64,000 bases of DNA, taken from Spirochaetia bacterium (lineage in GTDB: Bacteria > Spirochaetota > Spirochaetia > Treponematales > Treponemataceae). The notes below the pieces were generated by a model. That model did no database searches. It saw nothing but the letters and a program-made list of their open reading frames with translations, and was not told where the DNA came from. Positions 33,075 through 43,533 of this stretch are shown one piece after another. A program made the translations under genes and the position numbers. The DNA is taken from positions 31,806 to 95,805 of the forward strand of contig CAAGIS010000108.1 in the NCBI GenBank assembly GCA_900769985.1, written 5' to 3'. Within the stretch, counting starts at the first letter, position 1; each line of letters opens with the position of its first letter.

Positions 33075-36000
33075 ATGATTATGTCAGAAATTAAAATCAA
33101 TTTAGTAAAAACAAGTTATGGATTTTCAAATTTAGTTTTTTCAGATAAACCTACAGAGCAAATGCTTGCTGAATTAAAACAAAACGGCTGGGTATATTCA
33201 AAACGACAGAACCGATGGTATCCGGGAAAAACAACAGGCAGGAACTCAGCTGAAATTGAAAAGTTTGCAGTTGAGTTTAAAAATAAATTTAATCCGGAAA
33301 CACAAAATGAAGTTGTAAAAGAGCCTCATGTAGTAAGCCTGTCTGAGTTATCTGCAGAAGAACTTAGGGAAGGCGTGAAATATGCTTTAAATGAAGTTGC
33401 ACAACCGCTTCCTAAAATTGATTTTACCCGTGAAAATTACAACAAACTTTTTCCTTATTCAAAGATTGATACTCCGATTGAAACTGTAAAAATCGGTGCA
33501 CACCAGTTTGAAAAACTTGAAGAAAAAGACAGAAAAACCCTTTTACAGGCAGTTCATGATGTCCTTTCAAATCCTGATGTGATTATCAATGAAGAAAAGA
33601 AATCTGTTTTTGGAGATACGGAAAATTCTCATATTTATGCAAAATCTTATGTAATAAACGAAAATACAAAAGCCGTACAGTCTGTCGTTGTGAATATTGA
33701 AGATGAATATGTTTCAATCAGTACGCATAAAAGGGATATTTCAAATGTGGTGAATAAAATAAAAAAGCCTGACCAGCTTTTATTTGCAGCTGCAAAGGTC
33801 AGGCTTTTGGCTGAGCGTTTGACTAACGAAAAGTCAGTGACGGTCAACCCGAACAGAGAGAATGAATACGTCATTCCTCCACAAGCAAATATAACACAAC
33901 CACAGGAAAAATCAAGTGAAATTCCAGAAAATCACAAAACCAGTTTTGAGCAACTTACGGAAAAAGAAACCAAGTCTGTTGATGAAAAAATAAACTATGT
34001 TCTTGAAAAACTTGCAAAAGCTGGAATTGAAGTTGTTACGGATAAAGAAGAGTTTGAGAGAATTCTCCAGCGAGAAAAAATCTTGCAGAAGATGACCGGG
34101 AAACTTTCACAAGAGGAACAAAGAAGATATTTTACTTTCGATGAAGAAGATTCAAAGAAATTTATTGAACACATTGATAAATGGCAAAAAGATAATACAA
34201 ATCCGGCAAAATTGATTGTAGTCGGAAAAGTAACTCCCGTTATGAAAATTTTAGGCATTTCTGAAAGGCTAATTGAAGTAGAACAGGGTACTTTGGACAA
34301 GATGCTCAGAGATGAACCTCTCTATCCGAATGACAAACAGGGACACAAACTTTCAGTAGATGACATCTATGCAATTCCTTCGCAGCTTGCCGACCCTGTA
34401 ATGGTCTTTAAATCTCGCACTCGTGATGATAGTTATGTTTTTTTCACAGAAAGAAAAGATTCTAAAAATCATTCTATCCTTATTCCGTTGGTAGTTGATA
34501 AACGAAAAGGGAAACTTGTTATTCATGAAATAACTTCAATGTATGGTAAAGATAATGAAATTAACTTTGTAAAGACAAATATAGAAGAAAATAATTTGAT
34601 TTATGAAGATAGAGAACGAAGCTGCTTGTGGGCAAAAGAAAAAACTGTTGAACTGGAAGAATTAAACAGAAAAGATGCTGAAAAAAATAAAAGCCCCAAT
34701 GGTGAACGTTTTACCCAGATCCAATTCCTGGGGCAGAGGTTCACTGACAATGGAACTTATACGTTCAATATACTCACAAAAGAGCGGCTTGTCAACTTCC
34801 TTTCTTCACAAAATCCGAAAGTTCAGAATTTTATTCAGAACGACATAACTTACGGTTTTGCTCATAACGGAAAAATCTATCTTAATCCAGATGTAATGAA
34901 CTCAAATGCAGCCGTTCACGAATACACTCATCTTTGGGATGCATACACACAAAAAACTAATCCAGAACTCTGGCAGAAAGGACTTTCACTTTTCAAAGAT
35001 ACCCAGTACTGGAAAGAAGTAACCAACGACCCGAATTACCAGGACATAAAAGATGATGAAAATCTTGTCTTGAGCGAAATTCACGGTCGTATTTGTGGCA
35101 ACGTTGCAGAGAAAGTTCTTGAAAGAATTGCGGAACTTAATGGTGAACAGGCAAAGTTTGATGCAATCGACTGGAACAAGGAAGCAGCTTCATATATCCT
35201 GGAATCATACAAGACATTCTTCCCTGAGAATGAGTTTATTCAGCAAATGAAAATTTCTGACATCAGCAAAAATATGACAGAATTCCTTTCAATGCCAATA
35301 AAAGACCTTTTCATAAACGAAAGAAAACTTACAGTTGAAAATGAAAAAAAAGATATTACTGCCAACTATGTTCAGGAAAATAGGTTTGATGAAATAAGAG
35401 AACTGGAGAAAAAAGAAGCAAGGAAAAATATACCACAATCACAGGAAAAATCAAGTGACAAAGACATCAGGCAAATCCGTGAACAGTGCCGTAAAATTCT
35501 TGAAAAACCTGACAGTGAAATAACGGCAGAAGAAAAACAAATCCTTGCACAGTACGAAGGCGGTGGCGGAATAAAAGAAGAAAACAGAAGTAATGCTGCT
35601 GTCCTTAATGAATTTTATACTCCGAAAAATGTTATTGACAAAGTCTGGAAACTGGTAGATGCATATTCTCCAAATGCAAAAACAGTTCTTGAGCCGTCAA
35701 GCGGTATCGGTAAATTTGCAGCTGGAAGACCGAATAATAAATTTACATTGCGCGAGCTTGATGAAACTTCTGCAAGAATTGCAAAAATCCTTCATCCTGA
35801 GGCAGATGTAATTCAAGGCGCTTTTCAGGAACAGTTCTTTGATGAAAACGGAATAGCAGTAAACAAAAATTATCAGCTTCCTAAATATGATGTTGTAATA
35901 GGCAATCCGCCTTATGGAGAATACTTAAGTGAATGGAAAGGCAAAGGAGAAGGTCAGGATTTTAACAGATATGAAGAATATTTTATTTCTCGTGGGATTG

Positions 36001-39000
36001 ATTCGCTTAAAGATGAAAATTCAATTTTGGCTTTTGTAGTTCCAAGCGGATTTTTGAATACGTCAGCAGACAGACAAAAAGAAATCATTGCTTCAAAAGG
36101 AAAATTGATAGATGCCTATCGTCTGCCGGCAGGAACATTTCCTACTACAAAAGTCGGAACAGATATTATCATAATGCAGAACTGGGATAAAGACAAAGCA
36201 ATTCTTAAAGAAACAGGCAACGAGGCATATCAGAAAAAACAATTGGACTCACTGATTGAAGAAAATTTATATTTACTTTCTGACAATAATTTCTTTATAA
36301 ACCATCCTGAAAAAGTTCTTGGTGAAATAAAAATACGTTCTAATCGTTTTGGAAAAGAAGAAGAATTTACTTCTACCCACGAAGGTCTTACCGTTCAGGA
36401 TGAACTGAATAAACTTGATGACTTTGCAGAAAAAATCAATAAAGCCTCATTGCAACATTCAACAGAAAACTTAAATGCAAAAGAAGGTAGAAATGAAGTT
36501 AAAAAAAATGAACCTGTAGAATTCAATGAAACTGAACATATTAAAGAGAAGCAGGAAAAACCTGAATCAACAATTCCTTTCATTGAACTTGCAAAGTCAG
36601 AAATGGAAAAAACTCCGGAAACAGTTTTTGAAAAGGAATATGCTAAAGAGCATAATTTAAAACTCGGTGTTTCAGGGTTAGGTTCAAGAGATTTTAAATA
36701 CCGCTGGGACAGAAAGACTGTCATCAATTCTGAGACAAAAGAAGTCCTTTTCTATGCAGGAAAAAATATCCTTGCAAAGATTGATTCAAACGGAATTTTC
36801 AAAAAACTTTATTCTGATGAAAACTACAAAAAGCTGACGACTGCAACAAAAGAAAACCTTGATATGTATTTAAAAGGTTTTGAGAACTCTGCCCAAAATC
36901 TCCCGGAACAATATTTAGGGACTTTTGAGGATAAATATTATTTTAAAGACATAAGTAATAGCATAGGCAATCTGATTATTTATAATCCTGTTACAAAACA
37001 ACAGGCTGAAATAAATGCATATAATTCTTATGTCTGTGCAGCCGGAATTGATATAGAAACCAATGAAGAACTTGAAAACAAATATGACTATTATGATGCA
37101 AAACACAAAAACAGAATTCCGCTGTTTTATGCAAAAGCTCAGTCATTATATCCTGAAGACAGAAAAGTAAAAATTGAAAATATAATTTCTGATAATCAGG
37201 AAATTCTTGAAAGTATAAACGAAGATATTGAAAGCATTGATTTTGATGAAAAAACTATGAGTTATAGTGAACTCGACAATGCATGGAATGAGCGGCAGAA
37301 TCTGAAAATAAATGCGATGCTTAAATTTTCTAATTTGAACCATGATGAGTTTTTTGAAACAGCAAAGGCATATTATCAAAATCAAAAAGAGAAAATAAAA
37401 GAACTGAGGATTGATACTTCATCAAAAAGAATAAAAGCTGAAGATGCAAATTTAATTTTTGAAGAAATAATAAAAAACCCTCTTGACGGTGAAAAAATTT
37501 TTAAAGCCGGAGCATCTTTTGTTTCTTATGTTAAAAATAACTCAGGTTATGATGTATTGATTGATGATAAGAGAGCACTCTTTATTGATGAAAGTCAAAA
37601 ACAGCTTTCAACATATAACAATTATTTTGTTACAAAAGAGCTGTTAAACGCTTTTAAGGAAAAATTCAATGGAGAAATTAACATCTCTGACATTCCATAC
37701 GCAGAAGAAAATATTTCTCTTAATAAGATTATCGCTGAAAAAAATTCTTCTGTTGCAAAAAATAAAACGGGAACAGAAATTGCAGAATTTTTTATATCTA
37801 GCATTTCATCAAATGAAACAGAAATAAAAAAACAAATCGGACTTGAAGTAAAAATTGTTTCTGCAGGAATTATCTCAGACGTGTTTATTGATGACATGAA
37901 TCATAAGGCTTTTGAATTTAATAAGCAGAATAATCTTTTAAAAATCTATCAGCCATGTTTTGACAGAGAAATGATTCCTGGAATCGAAAAGGCATTTATT
38001 GAAAAATTTCATGACTTGTCAATCGACAAGGACATAACTATTGAAGATATCCGATATAATGACCACAATGGGCAAACAGTAATTTTAAATGCAAAGCCGC
38101 AAAGATTCATTCCTGAAAAAGAGCAGCTTATGACAGCGCAAGATTTTACAGAGCTGTACGGAACAAACTGGGATATTGAAGAGCGCAGATTTTGGGAAGT
38201 TACTTGCTATAATAATTATGTTGATACATCAAAACTTACTTCTGAAGAATTTGAAAAATTAAAATCAAGTCAAAATTATTTTGAATCTTCTGCAGGTAAA
38301 TACATACACAAAGTTCTGTTTGCCAGTGGAAATATTTATGATAAGCTTGATTCAAATGAAGATAATTACAGAAAAGGTCTGATATCAGAAGCTTCCTATA
38401 ACAAGAATAAAGAACTTCTTCAGAATTCAGTTCCTGTAAAATATAAGATAAATGAAATCAGTGTGCCGGTAAATTCTCCGTTTATAAAATCACTCAAAAT
38501 TAATGATGTTCCAATCAGAGAAAAATTTTTACAGTGGGCAACAGGTTATGCAAATGATGAATGTCAAAACAGGCGTAATTCAATCAGCAATTATGCAGAA
38601 GCCGGAATAAAGCGCGATGATATACCTGCGAATATTTCGTGGAGTGATGTCGTTGATTATATAGACGGAATTGAACTGGATTTTATTCGAGATGATGACT
38701 TGTCTGAAAAAGAAAAATCGCAAATAAGAAATCAAAAACTTAACAGCAGAAAAGAAACTGCTGAAAAACTTTTTACAAGATATGTCCAGACTGTACTGAC
38801 AGAAGAAGAAAAAGAAATATTTGTTGATAAATATAACCGCTGCTTTAACAATAACGTAGAACCTGATTATTCAAAACTTCCTTTGTTTGTAAATGGAATG
38901 AACTATTTTAAAAATGGTTCAGAATTCAAACTTTTTGAACAGCAGATAAAAGGTGCTGCTTTTTTAAGCAATAAAGGAAACGGTCTGCTTGCCTATGAAG

Positions 39001-42000
39001 TAGGTGTAGGGAAAACTGCCACAGGAATTGTAGCAACTGTCAATCAGATTCAGACAGGAAGAGCTTCCAGACCACTGATTGTAGTTCCAAAATCTGTCAT
39101 AAAAGCATGGGAAAAAGATATTAATGAATTATTTCCGAGCATACCGTTGAATGTACTTGATAATATGTCAATGAAGGCAATCGGAAAATATTATGACGGC
39201 AATCATGGTCTTAATATTCCTGCAGGAAGCATTACTCTTGTTACAAAAGAAGCTCTGAATAATTTTGCTTTTACTGCAGAAACAATACGGAATGATTTGT
39301 TTAATGATTATGCAGATTTGCTTTCATTAAACGAAGATTTAGAAAGTGACAATGCAAGAATCAGGGCAACAGCGCAGGAAAGGATTTTCTCAGAAGCCGG
39401 ATGCTCAAATTTTGTAAAGAACGGTGATTATATTCTTTGGGAAAAAACCGGCTTTGACCACATTACAGTTGATGAAGCTCATGCATTTAAGAATCTTTTT
39501 AAAGTTCCCCGTCCTAAAAAAGGCGAAGTGAATGAATTCTCTGCAATGGGTTCTGGTAATCCTTCAAAGCGTGCGTTAAAAATGTTTAATATTACTCAGC
39601 TCATTCAGAAACATAATGAAAACAGAAATGTTTTTATGCTTACTGCAACACCATTTACAAATTCTCCTCTTGAAGTATATTCAATGCTTACATACATTGC
39701 ACGAAAAGAACTTGAAAAACAGGGAATAAAAGATTTGTATTCATTCTGCCAGCAATATGCAAGTACGGAATATGAACTTGCCATTACTCAAAAAAATACT
39801 GTCGAATACAGAAATGTAATGAAAGGTTTTAACGATGTTACAAGCTTGCAAAATACATTAAAACAGTACATTGATAAAGTCAGCGCAGAAGAAGCACTGG
39901 TTATAAGACCAAAAAAAATTACGCATCCTGTTTATCTGCAGCCTACAGAGTTGCAGAATGAAATATTTGATTTTGCACAGAATAATTTGATGAATTATCA
40001 GCCTAAAATCAATGAAAAAAGAGCCCCGACTTTAGAAGGCTTGAATATCATGAACCTTGCGACTTTATCTCCTGCTCTTGTAAATGAAGAACTTTTAGTA
40101 GACCCTAAAACACATACAAGTCTTGGTATTGTTACACCTGACATCAGCGAAGTTGTTGAATGTTCTCCAAAATTAAAAGCTGTTTGCGATACAGTCGTTA
40201 AAAATTGGAAAGAACATAAAGACTGCGGTCAAGTCATTTATATGAATGTCGGAACAGAAGCATTCCCATACATGATTAAATATATGGAAAATCATGGAAT
40301 CCCGAAAGAAGTTTTTGCACGTATTGACGGTCAGGAAGTTGTGATGGGAGGAAAAAAAGTTCCTGGAAAAACAGAAGCTCGCGAAACTGTTGCACAGGCA
40401 TTTAACGATGATAAAAATCCCTGCAAGATTTTAATCGGCAGTTCTGCAATAAGCGAGGGAATGAATCTCAATGGTAACAGTATAGCTCTCTATAATCTGA
40501 CACTCGGCTGGAATCCAACTGAAAGCGTTCAGGTTGAAGGACGAATATGGAGACAGGGAAACCAGCAGGGGCATGTTCATATAGTTTATCCTTTGATTGA
40601 GAACTCATGTGATCCGTTTTTGTATCAGAAGCACGATGAAAAAATGAGCAGAATTGATGACCTGTTCAGTTACAAGGGGACAAAAATGGTTATCGACGGA
40701 ATCAATCCGGAAGATGCAAAATGGGCTTTGATTAAAGATCCAGGAAGAAGAGCAGACCTTGAAATAACTGAAAAGCTCGCTGTGTTAAATAAAGAAATGT
40801 TGATGTATGAAAATCAGCTGTCCGATTATGATTCATTAATCAAAAGCCGTAAAGATTTTTCTGAACGTCTTGAGTCAAAGAAAAAACAGAAAGAGGAATA
40901 TGTCAATAATTATCAGCAAAGTCTTTTTTCTGGAAATGCACGAAGAACAGAAGACGAACAGCAGCAGGGAATTGAACGTTTTAATAAAAGTATTAATGAC
41001 TGCGAAAAACAGCTGTCAAATATAACTGCAAAATTTCTGGAAATGGGAATTGAAAATTCAGAAGATGAAATTACATATTCTTCAAAGATAAACGAAAAAA
41101 AGGCAGAAGTTCAAAAGAAAGTTGATTTTTTGAAAAGCGATGAAAACAAGACAGCCGTTGTAGAAAAATACAGGGAACAGATACAAAGCGAGCTTCTTGA
41201 AAAAAATGAACGATTGCAGAAGTCTCCTTTGCATGAAGCAATCTTAAATGATTTAGTTCCTTTTTCTGTTGTCGAATATCAGGTTCAAAGAGAGCGTTAT
41301 GAAAATGCTTTAAAAAACAAGGACAAAAATCCGAAGGAATTTATTAAAGCTGAAAAACGCTGGAATGATTTTATCAAAAAAAGAAACAATGAAGAAATCG
41401 AAAAGCCTTCAGCTCAAAAAATCGAAACGAAAGATAACGATAAAAAAGTTCTTTCAGAAACCACACCGGAAAAGTCAGAAAAGCCTGTAGCAGCTGAAAA
41501 AATTATAACCGCTACTGCTACATCAGAACCTAAAAAAAACAAATCTGTAATTCAACTGTCACTCTTTGAGGAATTATCGCTGGGAAACATTCAGGAGAAG
41601 AAAAGAACAAAAGAGGAAGAAAAGATGAAACCAAAACCAAAAGTTTATAGAGAAGAAGAAAAAAATAAACAATTAAACATTGCGCCCGAAGCAGACAAAC
41701 AGGAGCAGAAAATGAAAAAAACATCATCACAAGACATCAGTTACGAAAACGAAGAATATTGGAAAACTCAGTTTTTAAATGACAATGCCGAAACATTCAA
41801 GGCACTGGATGATTTTTTGAATAACGGTATCAAACCGAAAAATGATGAATTTATTTTTTCAAAAGTTCCGGAAATCTTAAAGTCTGCAAATGTAAGTGAA
41901 AATGAAATCGTTATAAGGACAAGCATCATAAACAAGGCAAGAAACGAGCATTCTCTTTCTGCAGATGAAATAAGGAAAGCAATAGAAAACATTGCCGCAC

Positions 42001-43409
42001 CAGTCCTGATTTTTGACAGCGACAGGAAATCAACGGAAAACAAAAAGAACAGCTATCTTTCACTGACAGATACGTTTGCCAAAAATGGAAAACCTGTTGC
42101 ATTTTCTATGAATCTTGATTCTGAATATGAACGTAAGAACAGAATCATTGAAGTAAACGAAATAAGAACAATTCATGAAAGAACTCTCGTTTCAAAAAAT
42201 GGAGTTGATTTGATTCAAAAATGGACTGCAGAAGGACTTTGCAGGTATGTCGATGACAAAAAAATATCCGAATGGAGCAAAGCAGCCGGGGTACAATTCC
42301 CCTTAGCCGTACTTCAATCGGACAACAATAAGATACTAACAAAATCCGAACTTGTCAATAGCCAGCAAGTACAAAAAAATCAACAGCGAAAAGTTGCGTT
42401 CGAAACATCAAAAGAAAAAAATATGACGGAATTAAAAACTTATCATACGCTGAAAGAAGAAGATGTAAAGAATCTTGAAATAATTTCTGATGAAGATTTT
42501 TCTGATATTGTTGATTCCATTATCTTGAATGATTATAAAAACATTCCGAATACGATCCGCCTGCCGAATATCAATTCAGAGCTTGCTGAAAAACTTGGAC
42601 TTGAAAAAGATTCTGCGTTCATTATGAAAAAAAGTGCAGCTCATATCCGCCCTGATAGAAAGGGAAGTTATAATCAGGCATTAGATACAGAAGAATATCG
42701 CATGATTCCGAAAGTTATGCGTGATGCAACGTTTGCTCTTGTAGATAAACGAGTAAAAAACTTTCAGATTCTTTTTGATGATAAAAATGATATAAAAAAA
42801 ATCAATAAAATTGTATTCAATAAAGATGAGCTGGGAAACTATCTTGTTACAATTGGAAAAGTTGGAAGACAAAATAGCATTTCTGAAAAAGAAAATATCG
42901 TTGTAGGGGTGGGAGTTGCACCCACAATATCTGACCTTCGGTTTCCCAAAGGACAGCCCGCTACTCGTTTGCGACCATCTCCTACAACGGTTAATTCAAA
43001 TATAGCACAAAACAAAGAAAAGTCAACAATCATACAAAAAAATCAGCCTGTCTTAAAATATGAAGATAAAATCGGAAAAGATAACCTTGAAAAAATAAAA
43101 AAGCATTTTGAAAAAAATATTCCGGACGGAGCACAGAAATTCAAAAGGCTGAATATTTCAGAAGCCAGGACCGTAAAAGAAGTCGTTTCTGAGGTGAAAA
43201 AAACTTTCGGTTTTGACAAGCTTGATAAAAAATATGCAGCAAAGCTGGAAAAAGATTTTTTTGATACTTGCGGAATAAAAGTTGAAAGCAAAAATGACTT
43301 TATAAAACGTCAGAATCAGAATGACAGAAATCAGGATGCAGGAAAAAAAGACATTGAGCCTGATAACGACTATCCTGATTACACTGATGACTGCGGAATG
43401 GATTACTGA
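33075..43409 (+). CDS. Giant polyvalent protein: metallopeptidase, N6-adenine methylase and SNF2 helicase
   Basis: 3,444 residues, one uninterrupted frame. Domains in order: an N-terminal DNA-associated module (about 1-75); a zincin-like peptidase with HEYTHLWD (H615, H619); an N6-adenine methyltransferase with a GGGG turn near 835, VLEPSSGIGKF and catalytic NPPY (944-947); a long linker region; an SNF2-type helicase with GVGKT (1977-1981), DEAH (2133-2136), LTATPF and QVEGRIWRQGN (2486-2496); then Lys/Glu-rich coiled coils. Such multi-enzyme proteins of phages and conjugative elements are proposed to enter the recipient and protect the DNA. ATG 33081 has better Shine-Dalgarno spacing than 33075. 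Two further ATGs with AGGAG near 41712 could permit internal starts. Confidence 0.88.
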   Translation: MIMSEIKINLVKTSYGFSNLVFSDKPTEQMLAELKQNGWVYSKRQNRWYPGKTTGRNSAEIEKFAVEFKNKFNPETQNEVVKEPHVVSLSELSAEELREGVKYALNEVAQPLPKIDFTRENYNKLFPYSKIDTPIETVKIGAHQFEKLEEKDRKTLLQAVHDVLSNPDVIINEEKKSVFGDTENSHIYAKSYVINENTKAVQSVVVNIEDEYVSISTHKRDISNVVNKIKKPDQLLFAAAKVRLLAERLTNEKSVTVNPNRENEYVIPPQANITQPQEKSSEIPENHKTSFEQLTEKETKSVDEKINYVLEKLAKAGIEVVTDKEEFERILQREKILQKMTGKLSQEEQRRYFTFDEEDSKKFIEHIDKWQKDNTNPAKLIVVGKVTPVMKILGISERLIEVEQGTLDKMLRDEPLYPNDKQGHKLSVDDIYAIPSQLADPVMVFKSRTRDDSYVFFTERKDSKNHSILIPLVVDKRKGKLVIHEITSMYGKDNEINFVKTNIEENNLIYEDRERSCLWAKEKTVELEELNRKDAEKNKSPNGERFTQIQFLGQRFTDNGTYTFNILTKERLVNFLSSQNPKVQNFIQNDITYGFAHNGKIYLNPDVMNSNAAVHEYTHLWDAYTQKTNPELWQKGLSLFKDTQYWKEVTNDPNYQDIKDDENLVLSEIHGRICGNVAEKVLERIAELNGEQAKFDAIDWNKEAASYILESYKTFFPENEFIQQMKISDISKNMTEFLSMPIKDLFINERKLTVENEKKDITANYVQENRFDEIRELEKKEARKNIPQSQEKSSDKDIRQIREQCRKILEKPDSEITAEEKQILAQYEGGGGIKEENRSNAAVLNEFYTPKNVIDKVWKLVDAYSPNAKTVLEPSSGIGKFAAGRPNNKFTLRELDETSARIAKILHPEADVIQGAFQEQFFDENGIAVNKNYQLPKYDVVIGNPPYGEYLSEWKGKGEGQDFNRYEEYFISRGIDSLKDENSILAFVVPSGFLNTSADRQKEIIASKGKLIDAYRLPAGTFPTTKVGTDIIIMQNWDKDKAILKETGNEAYQKKQLDSLIEENLYLLSDNNFFINHPEKVLGEIKIRSNRFGKEEEFTSTHEGLTVQDELNKLDDFAEKINKASLQHSTENLNAKEGRNEVKKNEPVEFNETEHIKEKQEKPESTIPFIELAKSEMEKTPETVFEKEYAKEHNLKLGVSGLGSRDFKYRWDRKTVINSETKEVLFYAGKNILAKIDSNGIFKKLYSDENYKKLTTATKENLDMYLKGFENSAQNLPEQYLGTFEDKYYFKDISNSIGNLIIYNPVTKQQAEINAYNSYVCAAGIDIETNEELENKYDYYDAKHKNRIPLFYAKAQSLYPEDRKVKIENIISDNQEILESINEDIESIDFDEKTMSYSELDNAWNERQNLKINAMLKFSNLNHDEFFETAKAYYQNQKEKIKELRIDTSSKRIKAEDANLIFEEIIKNPLDGEKIFKAGASFVSYVKNNSGYDVLIDDKRALFIDESQKQLSTYNNYFVTKELLNAFKEKFNGEINISDIPYAEENISLNKIIAEKNSSVAKNKTGTEIAEFFISSISSNETEIKKQIGLEVKIVSAGIISDVFIDDMNHKAFEFNKQNNLLKIYQPCFDREMIPGIEKAFIEKFHDLSIDKDITIEDIRYNDHNGQTVILNAKPQRFIPEKEQLMTAQDFTELYGTNWDIEERRFWEVTCYNNYVDTSKLTSEEFEKLKSSQNYFESSAGKYIHKVLFASGNIYDKLDSNEDNYRKGLISEASYNKNKELLQNSVPVKYKINEISVPVNSPFIKSLKINDVPIREKFLQWATGYANDECQNRRNSISNYAEAGIKRDDIPANISWSDVVDYIDGIELDFIRDDDLSEKEKSQIRNQKLNSRKETAEKLFTRYVQTVLTEEEKEIFVDKYNRCFNNNVEPDYSKLPLFVNGMNYFKNGSEFKLFEQQIKGAAFLSNKGNGLLAYEVGVGKTATGIVATVNQIQTGRASRPLIVVPKSVIKAWEKDINELFPSIPLNVLDNMSMKAIGKYYDGNHGLNIPAGSITLVTKEALNNFAFTAETIRNDLFNDYADLLSLNEDLESDNARIRATAQERIFSEAGCSNFVKNGDYILWEKTGFDHITVDEAHAFKNLFKVPRPKKGEVNEFSAMGSGNPSKRALKMFNITQLIQKHNENRNVFMLTATPFTNSPLEVYSMLTYIARKELEKQGIKDLYSFCQQYASTEYELAITQKNTVEYRNVMKGFNDVTSLQNTLKQYIDKVSAEEALVIRPKKITHPVYLQPTELQNEIFDFAQNNLMNYQPKINEKRAPTLEGLNIMNLATLSPALVNEELLVDPKTHTSLGIVTPDISEVVECSPKLKAVCDTVVKNWKEHKDCGQVIYMNVGTEAFPYMIKYMENHGIPKEVFARIDGQEVVMGGKKVPGKTEARETVAQAFNDDKNPCKILIGSSAISEGMNLNGNSIALYNLTLGWNPTESVQVEGRIWRQGNQQGHVHIVYPLIENSCDPFLYQKHDEKMSRIDDLFSYKGTKMVIDGINPEDAKWALIKDPGRRADLEITEKLAVLNKEMLMYENQLSDYDSLIKSRKDFSERLESKKKQKEEYVNNYQQSLFSGNARRTEDEQQQGIERFNKSINDCEKQLSNITAKFLEMGIENSEDEITYSSKINEKKAEVQKKVDFLKSDENKTAVVEKYREQIQSELLEKNERLQKSPLHEAILNDLVPFSVVEYQVQRERYENALKNKDKNPKEFIKAEKRWNDFIKKRNNEEIEKPSAQKIETKDNDKKVLSETTPEKSEKPVAAEKIITATATSEPKKNKSVIQLSLFEELSLGNIQEKKRTKEEEKMKPKPKVYREEEKNKQLNIAPEADKQEQKMKKTSSQDISYENEEYWKTQFLNDNAETFKALDDFLNNGIKPKNDEFIFSKVPEILKSANVSENEIVIRTSIINKARNEHSLSADEIRKAIENIAAPVLIFDSDRKSTENKKNSYLSLTDTFAKNGKPVAFSMNLDSEYERKNRIIEVNEIRTIHERTLVSKNGVDLIQKWTAEGLCRYVDDKKISEWSKAAGVQFPLAVLQSDNNKILTKSELVNSQQVQKNQQRKVAFETSKEKNMTELKTYHTLKEEDVKNLEIISDEDFSDIVDSIILNDYKNIPNTIRLPNINSELAEKLGLEKDSAFIMKKSAAHIRPDRKGSYNQALDTEEYRMIPKVMRDATFALVDKRVKNFQILFDDKNDIKKINKIVFNKDELGNYLVTIGKVGRQNSISEKENIVVGVGVAPTISDLRFPKGQPATRLRPSPTTVNSNIAQNKEKSTIIQKNQPVLKYEDKIGKDNLEKIKKHFEKNIPDGAQKFKRLNISEARTVKEVVSEVKKTFGFDKLDKKYAAKLEKDFFDTCGIKVESKNDFIKRQNQNDRNQDAGKKDIEPDNDYPDYTDDCGMDY
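42899..42989 (-). other. tRNA-like structured insert inside the giant gene
   Basis: A GC-richer 91-bp block flanked by 9-nt inverted ends CGTTGTAGG / CCTACAACG. On the reverse strand it has a perfect T-arm lookalike (GTGGG, 7-nt loop TGCAACT, CCCAC; 42909-42925) one base from the closing stem, and a further stem CCTTTGG-GAAA-CCGAAGG. The forward frame reads through it as a Gly/Pro/Arg-rich peptide unlike its surroundings. No clear anticodon arm, so not called a tRNA. Confidence 0.6.
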
Positions 43410-43479
43410 AACAGGCAGCTTTTAAGGCTTTCTATATTTTTGTTTGGTGATTTAAAGAAAAAAAATGTAAATTTCTTTT

Positions 43480-43518
43480 TCATATTTGTTAAAAGTAGTT
43501 TACTTTTAACAAATATGA
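43480..43518. promoter_or_regulatory. Operator-like 18-bp inverted repeat before the ribbon-helix-helix gene
   Basis: Perfect arms TCATATTTGTTAAAAGTA and its complement around GTT. It covers the -35 box of the promoter for the next gene, the usual position for autoregulation. Confidence 0.7.
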
Positions 43519-43527
43519 GAGTATATT
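43499..43527 (+). promoter_or_regulatory. Promoter of the ribbon-helix-helix gene
   Basis: TTTACT (43499-43504), 17-nt spacer, TATATT (43522-43527), ATG six bases later at 43534 without a Shine-Dalgarno. The transcript would be leaderless. Confidence 0.5.
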
Positions 43528-43533
43528 ATCAGT

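Noticed and set aside
42899..42989. A true tRNA gene on the reverse strand
   Set aside because: The T-arm and closing stem are good, but no canonical anticodon arm or D-loop could be drawn.
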